From Pseudomonadota bacterium (GTDB lineage: Bacteria; Pseudomonadota; Gammaproteobacteria; Steroidobacterales; Steroidobacteraceae), in NCBI GenBank assembly GCA_021790795.1, contig JAJYFU010000015.1, forward strand, positions 1 to 40,464: a stretch of 40,464 nucleotides of DNA, in the 5' to 3' direction. The notes under the pieces are model-generated. The model was not told the origin of the DNA. It worked only from the letters and a program-made list of their open reading frames with translations, and made no database searches. The position numbers and the translations under genes were made by a program. Below, piece after piece: positions 40,414 to 40,464 of this stretch; the first letter of the stretch is position 1; every line of letters starts with the position of its first letter.

Positions 40414-40464
40414 ATGACTGACTGCGACAGCGTCGCGCCCGCCGCGAGTCCCGCCGAGGATGTC
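40414..40464 (+). CDS. Possible start of a plus-strand CDS running off the window
   Basis: ATG then MTDCDSVAPAASPAEDV, open to window end; no clear Shine-Dalgarno. Confidence 0.2.
   Translation, partial: MTDCDSVAPAASPAEDV

Overview
High-GC, gene-dense chromosomal segment, probably from a gammaproteobacterium (inferred from gene order). No mobile element, CRISPR array or phage signal was seen. Left third (about 1-14.5 kb): a divergent hopanoid locus. Minus strand: hpnA, hpnG, shc, an Erg9-type squalene synthase, ispA-type prenyltransferase, hpnH and idi. Plus strand: hpnI, hpnJ, hpnK, hpnL, a ferritin-like diiron protein and a Ste24/M48-type membrane metalloprotease. Middle: purA-hflX-hfq-miaA-mutL-amiC-tsaE-nnrD (minus) with divergent queG, then panC-panB-dNK-folK-pcnB (minus). 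Right: tRNA-Glu(CTC) with a near-consensus promoter, tamA-tamB, an atypical transketolase-like enzyme and a PAS-containing chemoreceptor. Leads most worth follow-up: (i) the uncharacterised diiron protein plus Ste24-like protease at the end of the hpnIJKL operon, as possible new hopanoid-tailoring or membrane functions; (ii) the single-enzyme squalene synthase in place of HpnCDE; (iii) the hairpin-rich, apparently non-coding tRNA-Glu/tamA gap with mutually exclusive stems next to the tamA start; (iv) the divergent transketolase-like enzyme. All calls come from reading translations and motifs; no database search was run.
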